Source of the DNA: Pseudomonadota bacterium
Lineage (GTDB): Bacteria; Pseudomonadota; Alphaproteobacteria; Ferrovibrionales; Ferrovibrionaceae
Length of the DNA: 5,347 nt
Assembly (NCBI GenBank): GCA_023433835.1
Contig: JAEYTW010000336.1
Location: forward strand, 1 to 5,347
Reading direction: 5' to 3'
Made by a program: the position numbers and the translations under genes. The notes under the pieces are model-generated. The model was not told the DNA's origin, made no database searches, and saw nothing but the letters and a program-made list of their open reading frames with translations. This document shows, piece by piece, positions 4,884 through 5,347 of the stretch; position 1 is the first letter of the stretch, and each line of letters starts with the position of its first letter.

Positions 4884-5347
4884 ATGATCCCTGCGGCGCG
4901 ATCCCCCATCGACATCGCCTTCTGGTTCCTGGAACGGGCCGGCCAGGAAGGGGCGAGTGTCACCCTGAAGCGCCTGTTGTCGCTGATGTACCTCGCCCAG
5001 GGGGAATTCTTCGGCAAGACCGGCAACAAGCTGATGCCGGCTTGCTTCGTCGCAATGCGGGAGGGGCCGGTCGAGCCGACCACCCGGCTGGTGTTGGAAA
5101 GCGGGCTGCAGAATCCCTGGGCGCCCGAGCTGTCGGGCCAGGCGATGGCCTTCCTTGCCGATTTCTGGCTGCGGCTGGGCGCGCTGCCCCAGCCGGCGCT
5201 GGACCGGTTGATCGGCGCCGATGGCGCCTGGACCGAGACATTGGGCCTGGGCGAGGGCAACGAGATCGCCGACGACGTGCTGCGCCAAGCCTATATCCGC
5301 CAGGAACAGCGCCGCCGCGGGCCGTCGATGGCCCCAGCGCCCCAGGC
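4884..5347 (+). CDS. Panacea/SocA-like protein (DUF4065-type), 5' part
   Basis: An open frame of 154 codons runs off the right edge. The N-terminal region resembles the Panacea (SocA antitoxin-like) domain: SPIDIAFWFLERA (7-19), LKRLLSLMYLAQGEFF (28-43, matching the family's LKLQKLLYYAQG pattern), and MREGPVEPTTRLV (58-70, matching YGPVVP). Panacea proteins often act as antitoxins or chaperone-like partners for diverse toxins; SocA of Caulobacter is a proteolytic adaptor that delivers SocB to ClpXP. The ATG at 4884 is the only reasonable start, since an in-frame TGA lies at 4866-4868; upstream GACGAG is a weak ribosome site. The C-terminus (from about 140) is Arg- and Pro-rich. It has no partner in the window: the divergent small membrane protein is not an obvious toxin. 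The Panacea assignment is by motif resemblance, and an orphan chromosomal protein is also possible. Confidence 0.7.
   Translation, partial: MIPAARSPIDIAFWFLERAGQEGASVTLKRLLSLMYLAQGEFFGKTGNKLMPACFVAMREGPVEPTTRLVLESGLQNPWAPELSGQAMAFLADFWLRLGALPQPALDRLIGADGAWTETLGLGEGNEIADDVLRQAYIRQEQRRRGPSMAPAPQ

Noticed and set aside
4634..5260. A 208-codon minus-strand open frame including the small membrane protein
   Set aside because: Only the last 42 codons look real, with a strong ribosome site at the ATG at 4762. The upstream part is antisense to the Panacea-like gene and crosses the intergenic region.
1..5347. Search for CRISPR arrays, tRNA or rRNA genes, insertion sequences and attachment sites
   Set aside because: No spaced direct repeats, cloverleaf-like segments, transposase motifs or flanking terminal repeats were seen by eye. 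A profile search would be needed to exclude small RNAs.

Overview
The window is GC-rich DNA with tightly packed genes, frequent 1-8 nt overlaps between neighbours and strong third-position G/C bias. Together with the gene families present, this suggests an alphaproteobacterium. That placement is an inference from composition and gene content, and I cannot name the genus.

Layout: (1) Positions 1-877 (+) hold the tail of an unidentified gene and, overlapping it, a complete type I methionine aminopeptidase gene (map). (2) Positions 861-1202 (-) encode an ArsR-family winged-helix repressor that lacks the classic metal-binding motif. It has two cysteines exactly 66 residues apart, as in the persulfide sensors BigR and SqrR. 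(3) Positions 1203-1300 are an AT-rich divergent control region with a 32-bp imperfect palindrome (1208-1239) and a possible 14-codon leader ORF. (4) Positions 1301-3807 (+) form a four-gene operon: two half-size YeeE/YedE-type membrane proteins (PmpA-like and PmpB-like), an ETHE1-like persulfide dioxygenase (Blh type), and a TauE/SafE exporter. Three of its junctions have a 1-nt gap or a 4-nt GTGA overlap. (5) Positions 3817-4762 (-) carry a 42-residue single-pass membrane protein overlapping a YkgJ-type cysteine-cluster protein. (6) From 4884 (+) to the window end runs the first 154 codons of a Panacea/SocA-like protein.

The central region reads as a sulfide/persulfide detoxification module. 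The repressor probably senses persulfides through its cysteine pair and releases the shared operator. The small membrane proteins would move a sulfur species such as thiosulfate or a persulfide. The dioxygenase oxidises glutathione persulfide to sulfite, and the TauE/SafE protein would export the sulfite. This general module (bigR-blh, and pigS-pmpABCD in Serratia) is already described. No sulfide:quinone oxidoreductase, rhodanese or DUF442 domain is visible in the window.

I do not see a clearly novel system. The least explained parts are the leader ORF, the apparently leaderless start of the repressor gene, the small membrane protein coupled to the YkgJ protein, the Panacea protein with no visible partner, and two perfect 10-bp-arm inverted repeats inside genes.
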